From contig DATHAA010000092.1 of assembly GCA_035296905.1 (NCBI GenBank), forward strand, positions 1 through 64,000: 64,000 nt of DNA, read 5' to 3'. Shown here piece by piece: positions 55,793 to 64,000 of the stretch. The notes under the pieces were generated by a model, which was given only the letters and a program-made list of their open reading frames with translations, was not told the origin of the DNA and made no database searches. Both the position numbers and the translations under genes were made by a program. The stretch comes from DATEOR01 sp035296905. Lineage in GTDB: Bacteria; Actinomycetota; Thermoleophilia; Gaiellales; Gaiellaceae. The first letter of the stretch is position 1; every line of letters starts with the position of its first letter.

Positions 55793-56884
55793 ATGGTCGG
55801 AGGAACGACGCTCGGAGAACAAGAGAGCACGAATGCCGCGCTCGAAGGCGAGCAACTCTCGTCCGGGCGGACGCTTGTCCTCGTCGCCGGTTCCGGTCGG
55901 AGCGGGACGAGCCTCTTCACAGGGATTCTCCAGCGACTCGGCTTCCATGTCCCACAGCCCGAGGTGCCCGCGGACGAGACGAATCCACGCGGATTTGCGG
56001 AGTCCCAATGGGTGGTCGACTTCCACACGCGTCTGCTCAAGAAAGCGGCCGTCCAGGTCTCCGACGCTCGCCCGACGGCGTGGGCGAGAGTCGCCGAGTT
56101 GACGCTGGACAGCCAACTCGGCGAGGAGCTCCGGACGTGGCTCGGCGCGCAGTTCAAGGAGGCCGACCATCTCATCGTCAAGGACCCGCGTCTGTCGTGG
56201 TTTTTGCCTCTTTGGCGCCGCTGCGCCGAGGCGCTCGCCGTCTCGCCCCGGTGTGCCACGGTCCTCCGACATCCGGCGGCGGTGGTCGACAGCAAGCAAC
56301 GCTTCTACGGGGACTGGCAGAGCGATGTCAGTCGCACCGCGGGTTGGTTGAACCAGGCACTCTTCACTGAGCGAGCGACTCGTGGTTTCCCGCGCGTCTT
56401 CGTCCGCTACGAGGATCTTCTGGACGACTGGACGAGTTCCGTCGCGCGGGTGGGAAACCAGCTCCAGCTACAGCTGATCCAGGATGCGCCCGCTCAGGCC
56501 ATTGTCGGTGTGCACGACTTCGTCGATCTCAGTTTGAGCCGCTCCCGTGCGACGTGGGACGACTTCGAGATCCCATCCGGGCTCCGCGAGCAAGTCGACC
56601 ATGCCTGGGAGCTTCTCTCGCGATTTGTCGAAGGCGAGACGGGCGGGCCGGCGTTGCTCGAAGAGCTCGACGCCGCGCGAGCCGCCTACATCACGCTTTA
56701 CGGTGACGCCGAGGCGATCGCGCAGTCCTCGATCGCGTCATCCTGGTCGTCGGCGGCCAATGGCAGCACGTTCTTGAAGGTTGCCGGCCGAGTGCCGAGA
56801 CCCCTGCGCAACCGACTGCCTCTCAGCTGGCGCAGAGCGGCTTACCGAGCCGCCCAGGGACGGGGTACTAGGCGCCCCGGCTGA
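55793..56884 (+). CDS. Sulfotransferase-family protein (P-loop)
   Basis: 363 residues. A sulfotransferase-type P-loop VLVAGSGRSGTSLFTGILQR near residue 28 and an HLIVKDPRLSWFLPLW block (KDPR resembles the 3'-phosphate-binding region of bacterial sulfotransferases), with RHPAAVVDSKQRFYGDW further on. The pattern fits Sulfotransfer_3-type proteins common in actinobacterial surface-glycan clusters. Acceptor unknown. TTG 55790 is an alternative start one codon upstream. It follows the GT-C gene on the same strand. Confidence 0.82.
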   Translation: MVGGTTLGEQESTNAALEGEQLSSGRTLVLVAGSGRSGTSLFTGILQRLGFHVPQPEVPADETNPRGFAESQWVVDFHTRLLKKAAVQVSDARPTAWARVAELTLDSQLGEELRTWLGAQFKEADHLIVKDPRLSWFLPLWRRCAEALAVSPRCATVLRHPAAVVDSKQRFYGDWQSDVSRTAGWLNQALFTERATRGFPRVFVRYEDLLDDWTSSVARVGNQLQLQLIQDAPAQAIVGVHDFVDLSLSRSRATWDDFEIPSGLREQVDHAWELLSRFVEGETGGPALLEELDAARAAYITLYGDAEAIAQSSIASSWSSAANGSTFLKVAGRVPRPLRNRLPLSWRRAAYRAAQGRGTRRPG

Positions 56885-56961
56885 GCCTGTCGGCGTGTGT
56901 TTATGTGCGACTATGCCGCGGACGAGAGGGAACAGACGCTGGAGAACCTGCGAGTACCACG

Positions 56962-59283
56962 ATGACGAATGACGTGCGAAGCCCCGCGGAGGGCAAACGC
57001 GTCGAGAGTCGCCCGGCTGTCTCGGCGCCCAAGGATCCGAGTGAGCGCCCGGTGCGCGAGTTCCGCGAGCGCCACCCTGATCTTTGCTTCGCCCCCGTCG
57101 TCGTCGTCATTCCCGCCTTCAACGAGGAAGACGCGATCGGCGCCGTCCTCGACGACGCGCCGCGTGAGGCATGCGGTCTGCCCGTCGACACTCTGGTGAT
57201 CGACGACGGCAGCGTCGACGGCACTGCGCGAGTCGCACGGAATGCCGGTGTCTACGTCGCCGCTCTCGAAGAGAACTCAGGGCAGGGAGCTGCGCTTCGG
57301 CTCGGGTATCGGCTCGCCCGCGAGCACGGCGCGAAGTACATCGTCACCCTCGACGCGGACGGTCAGTGGGATCCCGCGGACGTCTCCCGCTTGCTCGAGC
57401 CTATTCTCGCCGACGAAGCCGATTTCGTCCTTGGCTCGAGGGTGCTCGGCCGGGCGGAGACCGACGATTCCTTCCGCCAGGCGGGTGTGCGCGTTTTTGC
57501 GTTTGTCGTACGACTCCTGACGGGCGCGCGCGTCACGGACACCTCGAGCGGCGTCCGCGCATTCGTCGTCGATGTCACGGATACGGTGAGGCAGGAAGAG
57601 CCTCAGTACCAGGCGTCGGAGCTGCTCGTAGGGGCGATCTGCCAGGGCTATCGCATCGCCGAGCGCCCGGTCGTCATGCACAAGCGAACGGCCGGCCAGA
57701 GCAAGAAGGGACACAACCTGCTGTACGGCCTGCGCTACGGGCGTGCGCTTCTGCGAACGTGGTGGCGCGACCGGGGAAGCGGCAAACCGGCACAGCCGGA
57801 GGCGGAGCCCAGACCGCGCCGGGCCGGCATCCCGGGCCTTCTCGTCAACACCGTTGCCGAGAACCGCCTGGCGGTCATGGTGCTGGGCGCCGGTACGGCG
57901 CTCCGCGGTCTGGTCTTCTTCGCCTACGACCCGTTCCTTTGGGTTCCGAGTTCGAGTGGGTACATCGCTGCTGCGGGGGCTGTTCGTCCGAGTGAGGCGC
58001 ACACGTGGGGATACTCCGGTTTCCTCTGGCTGACCGGCCAAGGGCTCGGCCACCGGGAGATCGTCCTCATCCAGCACGTTCTCCTGCTTGCGTTGGCCGG
58101 TCTGCTCTACGCGTTTCTCGTGCACTTGGGAGTGGTCAGGTGGCTCGCCGCCCTCGCAGTCGTGCCGCTCAGCCTCTCGCCGCTGCTGGCAAACATCGAG
58201 CATCGCCTCTTGCCCGACGCGCTGTTCGCCGTCCTCGTCTCCGCAGCGCTGCTCGTGCTCGTGTGGTCGCGGCACCGCCCCGCGGTTTTCGCCTGCGCTG
58301 CCGCGGGTCTCCTGGCTGCCGCAGCCGGATTCGTCCAACTCTTCGGCCTCGTGATGATCGTCCCCATGGTGGTCTTTCTCATCGGTCGTCGAGCGGGTCT
58401 CGTGCGTCTTGGCGCTCTCCTCATCGCTTTCGCGATCCCCCTGGGTGGATACCTCGTCTGGATGAACCAAGTCCACGGTGTGTACGCGTTCACGACCTGG
58501 CGCGGGAAGCACCTCTACGCACGCGTCGCCCCCTTCGCGCAGTGCGACCGTCTCGGATCTCTGGGGGCGAGCCAGCGTCTTCTGTGCGACAGCCGCCCCG
58601 TCGAGGCGCGCCCCGGCCCGGAGTGGTACCTGTGGGGTGACCCCAAGGCTCCGGCCCGGACGCTTCCCGACGGGGTGGTTCTCGGATTCGCGCAGAAGAC
58701 GATCGCTCACCAGCCTCTCGACTACGCGAAGGCGGTCGCGGGTGGAACCGTCCACGCCTTCTATCCCGGTCAACGGCAGCGTCGCCGGGAGCCCTGCATC
58801 GGGAACGTGGGATTCCCCGACTCGAATCAGGGCGCGTGTTCGACCCAGGGTCTGGGCAACGCCGGCAGGCTCAGCCATCCGGTTGCGATCAACGGCTCGC
58901 TCGCAAATGGCCTGAGATGGTATGCACGGGTCGACTACCCGATTGGACCGGTTTTCTTGGCGTGCTTGGTCTTGACCCTCTTGGCGCTCCTCTGGCGACC
59001 GGGCGCCGGAGGCTGGCGGCTTCGCCTGGATGCAGCGCTTTACGCGGCAGTCGGCCTGACGATCATGATCTCGGCCATCGCGACGTCGAACTTTAACTAC
59101 CGCTATACCGCGGTGCTCTACTACACGCTCCCGATTGCCGCCGCGATCGCCCTCACGCACTTCACCGCGCTTCGCGCTCGCCGAGCGACTAGCTCACCGG
59201 TGACGGAAGGCGAAGGGTTCCCGGCGACGACGCACTCTTCGGAGCGAGAAGTCGCTCCGGGTTTGGGCATCGCCTCCGATTAG
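56962..59283 (+). CDS. Fused family 2 glycosyltransferase and GT-C-like membrane domain
   Basis: 773 residues. The N-terminal half (about 44-275) is a DPM1/GT2 domain: VVVVIPAFNEEDAIGAVLDD, TLVIDDGSVDGTARVARNAG, VTLDADGQWDPADVSRLLEP, DFVLGSRVLG and a KRTAGQSKKGHNLLYG end. The second half (about 300-750) has around ten membrane spans with a GT-C-like soluble loop carrying LPDGVVLGFAQKTIAHQPLD and cysteine-containing segments (EPCIGNVGF and NQGACSTQG). It may make a polyprenyl-phosphate sugar and use it in one protein. ATG 56962 is taken; a GTG at 56905 is possible. Confidence 0.82.
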   Translation: MTNDVRSPAEGKRVESRPAVSAPKDPSERPVREFRERHPDLCFAPVVVVIPAFNEEDAIGAVLDDAPREACGLPVDTLVIDDGSVDGTARVARNAGVYVAALEENSGQGAALRLGYRLAREHGAKYIVTLDADGQWDPADVSRLLEPILADEADFVLGSRVLGRAETDDSFRQAGVRVFAFVVRLLTGARVTDTSSGVRAFVVDVTDTVRQEEPQYQASELLVGAICQGYRIAERPVVMHKRTAGQSKKGHNLLYGLRYGRALLRTWWRDRGSGKPAQPEAEPRPRRAGIPGLLVNTVAENRLAVMVLGAGTALRGLVFFAYDPFLWVPSSSGYIAAAGAVRPSEAHTWGYSGFLWLTGQGLGHREIVLIQHVLLLALAGLLYAFLVHLGVVRWLAALAVVPLSLSPLLANIEHRLLPDALFAVLVSAALLVLVWSRHRPAVFACAAAGLLAAAAGFVQLFGLVMIVPMVVFLIGRRAGLVRLGALLIAFAIPLGGYLVWMNQVHGVYAFTTWRGKHLYARVAPFAQCDRLGSLGASQRLLCDSRPVEARPGPEWYLWGDPKAPARTLPDGVVLGFAQKTIAHQPLDYAKAVAGGTVHAFYPGQRQRRREPCIGNVGFPDSNQGACSTQGLGNAGRLSHPVAINGSLANGLRWYARVDYPIGPVFLACLVLTLLALLWRPGAGGWRLRLDAALYAAVGLTIMISAIATSNFNYRYTAVLYYTLPIAAAIALTHFTALRARRATSSPVTEGEGFPATTHSSEREVAPGLGIASD

Positions 59284-59296
59284 GGGCGGCGCTCTC

Positions 59297-59998
59297 GTGG
59301 CGGTCACTCGCGAGGCGATCAAGAACTACTTCCCCGACGGGGGACTCGAGCGTCGACTTCAACCGCTGCCCAGGTACGGGTGCATCTACGTCCGAAATGC
59401 CAAGGTCGCGACCGGCAGCATTCTGGTCTGGCTCCACCGCTTGCACACCGGCGACTACGGATTCACACCGACGAGGCACATCTACCGCGAGAACGAGCTG
59501 CCTCGTGTCTGGGACGTCGGCTGGGAGGAGGTGCTGCGAATGCTCAACGGCGAGGCTTTCCGGTTCTCCTTCGTGCGCGACCCGATCCAACGCGTGGAGT
59601 CGGCCTACATGTCCAAGGTCCTCAAGCATCGCCGCTACCCAGGGCGGGCGGCGTTGCAAGAGATCCTCGGCCTGCCCGTGGGCCCGCGCGAGAACCTGAC
59701 CTTCGAGCAGTTCATCGCCGCAATCGAGATGCAAGATCCGCTTCGGATGGACGCTCACTGGCGCCCGCAGCACCTCAATCTGGGCCACGGACTGATTGAG
59801 TACGACCTGGTCGGCCGGCTCGAGACCTTCGCCGCCGACGCAGCCCGTGTACGCGACGCAACCGGTATGCCGGATATCCCCATGCCGCAGTGGAACGTGT
59901 CGAACAAGCCGGCCACGAAACTCCTGGATGGTCGCCCGGACCTGCTTAGGAAGGTGCAGGACATCTACGCTCGCGACTTCGAGTTGTACGGCTACTAG
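59297..59998 (+). CDS. Sulfotransferase family 2 (carbohydrate sulfotransferase-like)
   Basis: 233 residues. The 5'-PSB-like VRNAKVATGSILVWLHRLHT (where carbohydrate sulfotransferases have PKVAxTS) and the 3'-PB block FRFSFVRDPIQRVESAYMSK mark the family; NLTFEQFIAAIEMQDP and HWRPQHLNLGHGLIEYDLVG are also typical of Sulfotransfer_2 (chondroitin 4-sulfotransferase-like). It should use PAPS to sulfate a surface glycan. GTG start 13 bases after the preceding gene, so in the same unit. Confidence 0.86.
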   Translation: MAVTREAIKNYFPDGGLERRLQPLPRYGCIYVRNAKVATGSILVWLHRLHTGDYGFTPTRHIYRENELPRVWDVGWEEVLRMLNGEAFRFSFVRDPIQRVESAYMSKVLKHRRYPGRAALQEILGLPVGPRENLTFEQFIAAIEMQDPLRMDAHWRPQHLNLGHGLIEYDLVGRLETFAADAARVRDATGMPDIPMPQWNVSNKPATKLLDGRPDLLRKVQDIYARDFELYGY

Positions 59999-60021
59999 AC
60001 GCCGGGCAAGGCCAAGGCCTT

Positions 60022-61074
60022 TCAGCCGACCTTCGCTTCCCGCTCGGCCAGCCGGCGGAGCGGCTTGTGAAGCTGCTCGGGTAGGTCCAGCAACACGAGG
60101 TAGTGGTCGAGCCGCGCTGGGTCGAGGCGCTGCTCGGTCGTGGTGTTCCGGGTCTTTCGGGGAGCTCGGAACAGCTGACCCGTTCGATCGCCGAGGAGCT
60201 CACGCGCCACAGCACGGTTGGTCTTCTCCCACTTCTCCATGAACGGGTCGAGTACGTTCGCAGGCAGCGTCAGAACCGGGCCTTCGGAGGCGCGGGTCAG
60301 GCGCTTGGCGAGCTCGCGGTTGTCGATCAATCCTTCCGTTGCACCCTCGTGCTCGACGCGGTGGATGTTCAAGAGCCGGAGGAACTCGACGCTCTCGACG
60401 TCGAGGCTCTCGTTGAGGTTCGGGACCTGTGCGAGGTCCTCGATGCGCGCATCGATCTGCGCCGCGTCGAGGAAGTCCTCGAAAAGCGATCCGTTGACGA
60501 AGCGCTCGCGTTCGAAGGGGCGTATGACGAAATCCGCGGGTGCAAGCAGCCGCTGATGCATGGCGATGCGTGCTCGGTAGTCGTAGAGGCTGGACATGTC
60601 CTCCCGCGCCCAGTCACGGAGCCGTGCGATCCACCCGACCTTCACACCCTGCTGATAGCGGCTGACCATGTGGTCGTCCTGGCGCCGGAGGTATGCGACT
60701 AAGCGTAGGCTCTCGGCGATTCGCTGGGTGAACCGGGAGAGTCGTCGCAGCGCCTGCTCCGAGGACCCGAAGAGGACCTCGTCGGAGAGGAGCATTCGCG
60801 AGAGCCCGGACTCCTCGATCTCCGCGAACAACCGGCGTTTGAACGCCTTGCGGAAGCTCGCCGGCTCGTCCCATCTCTGGCGGGACCACTCGGGGGCCGC
60901 CTCGAGCTCGGCTTTCGGCTTGGCGAACAGACCGAGATGGGTATGCCGCGCCTTTCCCGGTGACTGCGGGAAGAGGATGCCCAGCTCACCCAGCCGCTCG
61001 CGGTTGTCGCGGAGGAAGAACTGGATCGAGGTGCTGCCCGCCCTGCCGGTCCCGATGTGCACGGTGAGGTCCAC
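60022..61074 (-). CDS. Sulfotransferase-like P-loop protein, tandem paralogue A
   Basis: 350 residues. P-loop LTVHIGTGRAGSTSIQFFLR near the N-terminus, SRMLLSDEVLFGSSEQALRR, LVAYLRRQDDHMVSRYQQGV, and a shared C-terminal RNTTTEQRLDPARLDHYLV. It is clearly homologous to the next gene upstream throughout its length, so the two arose by tandem duplication. The pattern is that of bacterial sulfotransferase-like proteins; substrate unknown. GTG 61074, 8 bases after the paralogue's stop, so one transcript. Confidence 0.75.
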   Translation of the reverse strand: MDLTVHIGTGRAGSTSIQFFLRDNRERLGELGILFPQSPGKARHTHLGLFAKPKAELEAAPEWSRQRWDEPASFRKAFKRRLFAEIEESGLSRMLLSDEVLFGSSEQALRRLSRFTQRIAESLRLVAYLRRQDDHMVSRYQQGVKVGWIARLRDWAREDMSSLYDYRARIAMHQRLLAPADFVIRPFERERFVNGSLFEDFLDAAQIDARIEDLAQVPNLNESLDVESVEFLRLLNIHRVEHEGATEGLIDNRELAKRLTRASEGPVLTLPANVLDPFMEKWEKTNRAVARELLGDRTGQLFRAPRKTRNTTTEQRLDPARLDHYLVLLDLPEQLHKPLRRLAEREAKVG

Positions 61075-61082
61075 CGGTCTGT

Positions 61083-62198
61083 TCAGCGCGAGCTCGTCTC
61101 CCGCTCGACGATGCGGCGCAGTGGCCCGTGCATCCGCTTTGGAAGCTCCAGCAGCTGGAGGAAATGGTCGAGCCGAACCGGGTCGAGGCGCTGCTCGGTC
61201 GTCGTGTTCTGGCTCTTCCTGGGAGTCCGGAAGAGCTGCCCCGTTTCGTCGCCCAGAAACTCACGCGCGACAGCGCGGTTCGACTCCGCCCACGTTTCCA
61301 TGAATGCATCCAGCACACTGTCGGGCAAGGTCAGGGTCGGCCCCGTCGCGGAGCGGGCGAGACGGGTGACCAACCTCCGATTGTTGATCAGGCCCGGCAC
61401 GGCCCCCTCGTGCTCGACTCGGTAGATGTTCACGATGCGGAGCACCTCCACCGCCTCGGCATCGAGGCTCTCGTTGAGGGGCGTGGCCGTTTCCAGGTCG
61501 TCGGACCAGGGCCCAAGGCCAGCGGCCTCGAAAAAGTCCTGGTAGAGCGACCCAGCCACGAAGCGCTCGCTCTCGAAGGGTCGGACGACGAACTCGTTCG
61601 GCTGGATCAGCCGCCGCCAGGTCTCGAGCCGCGCGTGATAGTCGTAGGTCTTCTTGTAGTTGACCTGCTCCAGCCGGTCGGCCAGCCGGCGTACCTCGCC
61701 TGTCTTCACCACTTGCTGGTAGCGGCTGCAGGCATGGTCGTCCTGCCGGCGCAGGTAGACCACGACTCGAATGCTTCGGGCGATTTCGTCTGTGAAGGCC
61801 CGCAACCCCTTCAACGCATCGACGCTGCAGCCGTAGAGCGCCTCGTCGGAGAGCAGCACCCGGGTCAGACCGGAGCTGTCGATCTCCGCGAAAAACCGTC
61901 CTTTGAAGTCCTCCCGGAAGTCCGCCGGGGAGGAGTACCCCTGCTTGTGCCAGTTGATCAGCTTGCCGAGCTCAGCGTCCGGCCTGATGAAGAGGCCGAG
62001 CTGGACGTGCCGGCCGAGGCCGGGCGACCGGGGGAAGAGAGTGCCGAGCTCGGCCACGCGCTCGCGGCTCTTGTTCAGCATTTGCTGGATCGAGGACGTA
62101 CCGGTCTTGCCCGAACCGATGTGGAGCACGAGGTCGAGCGATCCCGTGCGTGCTGCAGTCTCAGAAGGTACTGCCGTTGCTTTCAGGTCCGTGGACAA
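61083..62198 (-). CDS. Sulfotransferase-like P-loop protein, tandem paralogue B
   Basis: 371 residues from TTG 62198. P-loop VLHIGSGKTGTSSIQQMLN, TRVLLSDEALYGCSVDALKG, VVVYLRRQDDHACSRYQQVV and the same C-terminal QNTTTEQRLDPVRLDHFLQL as paralogue A. It has an N-terminal extension of about 20 residues that A lacks. GAGAGG upstream could serve as Shine-Dalgarno; CTG 62207 is another start candidate. Divergent from the GT4 gene. Confidence 0.75.
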   Translation of the reverse strand: MSTDLKATAVPSETAARTGSLDLVLHIGSGKTGTSSIQQMLNKSRERVAELGTLFPRSPGLGRHVQLGLFIRPDAELGKLINWHKQGYSSPADFREDFKGRFFAEIDSSGLTRVLLSDEALYGCSVDALKGLRAFTDEIARSIRVVVYLRRQDDHACSRYQQVVKTGEVRRLADRLEQVNYKKTYDYHARLETWRRLIQPNEFVVRPFESERFVAGSLYQDFFEAAGLGPWSDDLETATPLNESLDAEAVEVLRIVNIYRVEHEGAVPGLINNRRLVTRLARSATGPTLTLPDSVLDAFMETWAESNRAVAREFLGDETGQLFRTPRKSQNTTTEQRLDPVRLDHFLQLLELPKRMHGPLRRIVERETSSR

Positions 62199-62307
62199 GG
62201 ATCGCAGGACATCCTCTCATGTCGCCTGGGCACCCGCGGGGGCGGGCCGCCTCCCGGTTATCGTAGGCGCGGCCCCAGGTACGACGAAATGTGAGGAGCA
62301 ACGGACG

Positions 62308-62367
62308 ATGAAGAACATCTCGATCGCGGCCCTGGACGTGCGGGAAGGCGAGAGGAACCGTCGGTGA
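62308..62367 (+). CDS. 19-codon leader ORF with a strong ribosome-binding site, coupled to the GT4 gene
   Basis: MKNISIAALDVREGERNRR from ATG 62308, preceded by GAGGAG (62293-62298) at 9-base spacing, the clearest Shine-Dalgarno in this region. Its TGA (62365-62367) overlaps the GTG (62364-62366) of the next gene as GTGA. It may be a coupling or regulatory leader peptide or a tiny protein. Signals are seen in sequence; translation is inferred. Confidence 0.5.
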   Translation: MKNISIAALDVREGERNRR

Positions 62368-64000
62368 GCGGCCGCCGGCCAGACCGCAGGCTGCGACCCA
62401 TTGCGGGGCGGCTCCGGAGGCGGTTGAAGGAGAAGCTGGGAAAGGCGGGGCGGGTGCCCGACGTCTCGCTCGAGCCGACGACGCTCGGCCCGGACCTCGA
62501 CGAGGCTGTGCTGAACGCAAAGCGACAGATGCGGATCGGCGCGGACCGCGACTACGACCTCGTCTACGACAACTTCGACGTCATGCATTACCTGCTGCAG
62601 ACGCCGCGGCTCATCGAACGGCCCAGGCTCGACCTCATCAAGCACTTTCTCGAGACCGGAGTCGCGTCGATGCGGAGCCCGGACATCCACTTCTCGATGT
62701 CCGAGTACCTCACACGCCATCCGGAACGTGCCCAGGGTCGCGAGCGCAGCCCGTATCTCGAGTGGCTCAAGCGGGGCCGAGCCGCCGGCGAGATTGCGGA
62801 TCCTGCGCCCGCCGTCACCGAGATGGCCCGTTTGCTCGGGCTCGAGCCGGCCGAGGTCGTCGACCTGCTGGTCGCGCGGCGTACCCATCTGGTCGAGCGG
62901 CTTCTAACCGGCGAGCTGGGCGAAATGGTGGCCCGGGCGTCTGAGCTCGAGCCACTGATCTCGCGGACCCGGGTTCGATACACACGCCCGCGGTTGCTGC
63001 CTTTCGGGCACCCGCCGGCTCTCGAACAGATCTCCGCGATCCATGCAGCTCACGAGGCGGCCGGTTTCCGGCGCGCGCGACTGGTTCTGGTCATCAACCG
63101 GCCGCGATGGGGTGGCGGTCGCCGGTTGGAAGGCAACCTCGCCCATGCCGTGGTTCCGCGGATCTCCCCGGAGGACGTCGTGGTCGTCTACACGGACGGG
63201 ACGGGCGTCACAGCGGAGGGTCGGTTCCCTGACGGCGTGCGCGAGATCGATTTCGTTGGGCTCGCGTCGCACCTGGATCCCGACGACGCGGCCGCCGCCT
63301 TGGTGGTGCTGCTCCGCACATTTTGCGCCGACGCGATCGTCAACATCAACTCGGCGACGCTCTACCGCGCCATGCAGTCCCTCGGACCGGCCCTCACAGC
63401 GTCGGAACGGCTCTTTCTGTGCTTCTTCTGCAACGAGCGGACACCCGAGGGGGGTTTGACCGGCTGGAGCCTGCGCTACTTCTATCGACTGTTCGAGCAC
63501 GTGGCCGGCGTCATCACCGACAGCGACTTCCTCGCGCAGGAGCTGCGGGAGACCTATCGAGTGCCGGACCAGCACCTCGATCGGATTCACGTCATGCGTG
63601 CACCGGTCGATCCCTCGCTGCCCTTCGTGGCCGAGTCGCCCGCGGGCCCCGACCGGCGTCCCCAAGTCTTCTGGGCGGGGCGCTGGGATAGGCAGAAGCG
63701 CCCAGCCCTGCTGCTCGAGGTGGCACGGCGAATGCCTGACGTCGACTTTTGCATCTGGGGCGAGTCGGTCATGGACCGTCGGCATGGCCGGATCTCGCGG
63801 AACGTCGTCTTGAAGGGCACGTACGGCCACATCTCCGAGACCCCGCTCGCTGAGGCCGATGTATGGCTCTACACCTCGAGCTGGGACGGTGTTCCGAGTC
63901 AGCTGCTCGAGGTAGCCATGACGGGGATCCCGATTGTCGGGACCCTTGTCGGGGGCACCGGCGAGATTCTCAGCGAGGCGGACGCCTGGCCTGTCGGCGA
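62364..64000 (+). CDS. Family 4 glycosyltransferase with an N-terminal accessory region, cut off by the window end
   Basis: Open frame of 545 codons from GTG 62364 to the right edge, no stop. It starts MSGRRPDRRLRP (basic). Residues about 60-130 hold two short motifs resembling the repeat found before some surface-glycan GT4 domains (VMHYLLQTPRLIERPRL, MSEYLTRHPERA). Then comes a GT-B N-lobe (LVLVINRPRWGGGRRLEGNL, VVVYTDGTGV, INSATLYRAM) and a GT4 C-lobe: RPQVFWAGRWDRQKRPALLL, WLYTSSWDGVPSQLLEVAMT and GIPIVGTLVGGTGEILSEAD, where the E is the usual GT4 donor-contact region. Function: adds a sugar to a surface glycan. It continues beyond base 64000. Confidence 0.85.
   Translation, partial: MSGRRPDRRLRPIAGRLRRRLKEKLGKAGRVPDVSLEPTTLGPDLDEAVLNAKRQMRIGADRDYDLVYDNFDVMHYLLQTPRLIERPRLDLIKHFLETGVASMRSPDIHFSMSEYLTRHPERAQGRERSPYLEWLKRGRAAGEIADPAPAVTEMARLLGLEPAEVVDLLVARRTHLVERLLTGELGEMVARASELEPLISRTRVRYTRPRLLPFGHPPALEQISAIHAAHEAAGFRRARLVLVINRPRWGGGRRLEGNLAHAVVPRISPEDVVVVYTDGTGVTAEGRFPDGVREIDFVGLASHLDPDDAAAALVVLLRTFCADAIVNINSATLYRAMQSLGPALTASERLFLCFFCNERTPEGGLTGWSLRYFYRLFEHVAGVITDSDFLAQELRETYRVPDQHLDRIHVMRAPVDPSLPFVAESPAGPDRRPQVFWAGRWDRQKRPALLLEVARRMPDVDFCIWGESVMDRRHGRISRNVVLKGTYGHISETPLAEADVWLYTSSWDGVPSQLLEVAMTGIPIVGTLVGGTGEILSEADAWPVG

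Noticed and set aside
1..64000. tRNA or rRNA genes, CRISPR arrays, insertion sequences, phage genes
   Set aside because: Looked for T-loop-like GTTCGAATC motifs, rRNA-like stretches, regularly spaced repeats, transposases and integrases by eye; none was convincing. A covariance-model scan would be needed to exclude tRNAs fully.

Overview
The window is a very GC-rich chromosomal segment with densely packed genes, frequent GTG starts and many 1-26 base overlaps between consecutive genes. The gene content suggests a high-GC Gram-positive-lineage bacterium, most likely an early-branching actinomycete of the Thermoleophilia (Gaiellales/Solirubrobacterales) type. The evidence is futalosine-route menaquinone genes (mqnE, mqnA, mqnC), a three-membrane-span actinobacterial Rieske protein beside a split cytochrome b, UbiD/UbiX homologues, and GtrA/GT87-like membrane glycosyltransferases. 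The lineage is an inference from family content, not from a marker gene.

Layout. 1-900: the start of a phenylacetyl-CoA epoxidase gene (paaA) facing a TetR regulator across a 22-base palindrome. 900-9200: a small secreted protein, a DagK-like lipid kinase, a three-gene 2-oxo acid dehydrogenase operon (E1alpha-E1beta-E2), a thioredoxin-fold protein without active-site cysteines, a phosphodiesterase, Pcm, a PRC-barrel protein and GtrA. 9100-16000: two polytopic glycosyltransferase-like proteins, a YmdB-type phosphoesterase and degenerate M23 protein on the minus strand, and an ABC-2 exporter. 16000-28300: one long bioenergetic block running hemB-hemL, UbiD, the bc complex qcrABC, UbiX, UbiE/MenG, a polyprenyl synthase, then mqnE-mqnA-mqnC. 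28300-41500: a phosphodiester-glycosidase-like secreted protein, DedA, and a surface-glycan block (DegT aminotransferase, 4,6-dehydratase, priming sugar transferase, AsnB, DUF354 glycosyltransferase) with a frame-shifted PhoX-like gene, a LysR/maleylacetate-reductase pair and a methyltransferase. 41500-49900: an MFS exporter behind a micro-ORF and hairpin, then a tightly overlapped operon: flavoprotein, class I fumarase alpha and beta, phosphosulfolactate synthase, APS reductase, APS kinase and ATP sulfurylase. 49900-64000: a glycan cluster with five sulfotransferase-type genes interleaved with glycosyltransferases, including a sulfotransferase-glycosyltransferase fusion.

Two themes stand out. 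First, sulfur: ATP sulfurylase and APS kinase make PAPS next to five predicted sulfotransferase genes, while APS reductase (which should use APS, not PAPS) makes sulfite beside a ComA-type phosphosulfolactate synthase, with no sulfite reductase in view. This suggests sulfate activation feeding both a sulfated surface glycan and an organosulfonate. Second, translation: about ten genes have a TAnnnT box 6-8 bases before the start codon, implying leaderless mRNAs. Several genes (hemL, the ABC ATPase, ymdB, possibly a GT-C gene) seem to start at CTG, in two cases through a CTGA overlap with the upstream stop. One of those upstream frames is only a 15-codon leader.

I saw no rRNA, tRNA, CRISPR array, insertion sequence or phage gene. 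No gene-free stretch exceeds 300 bases.
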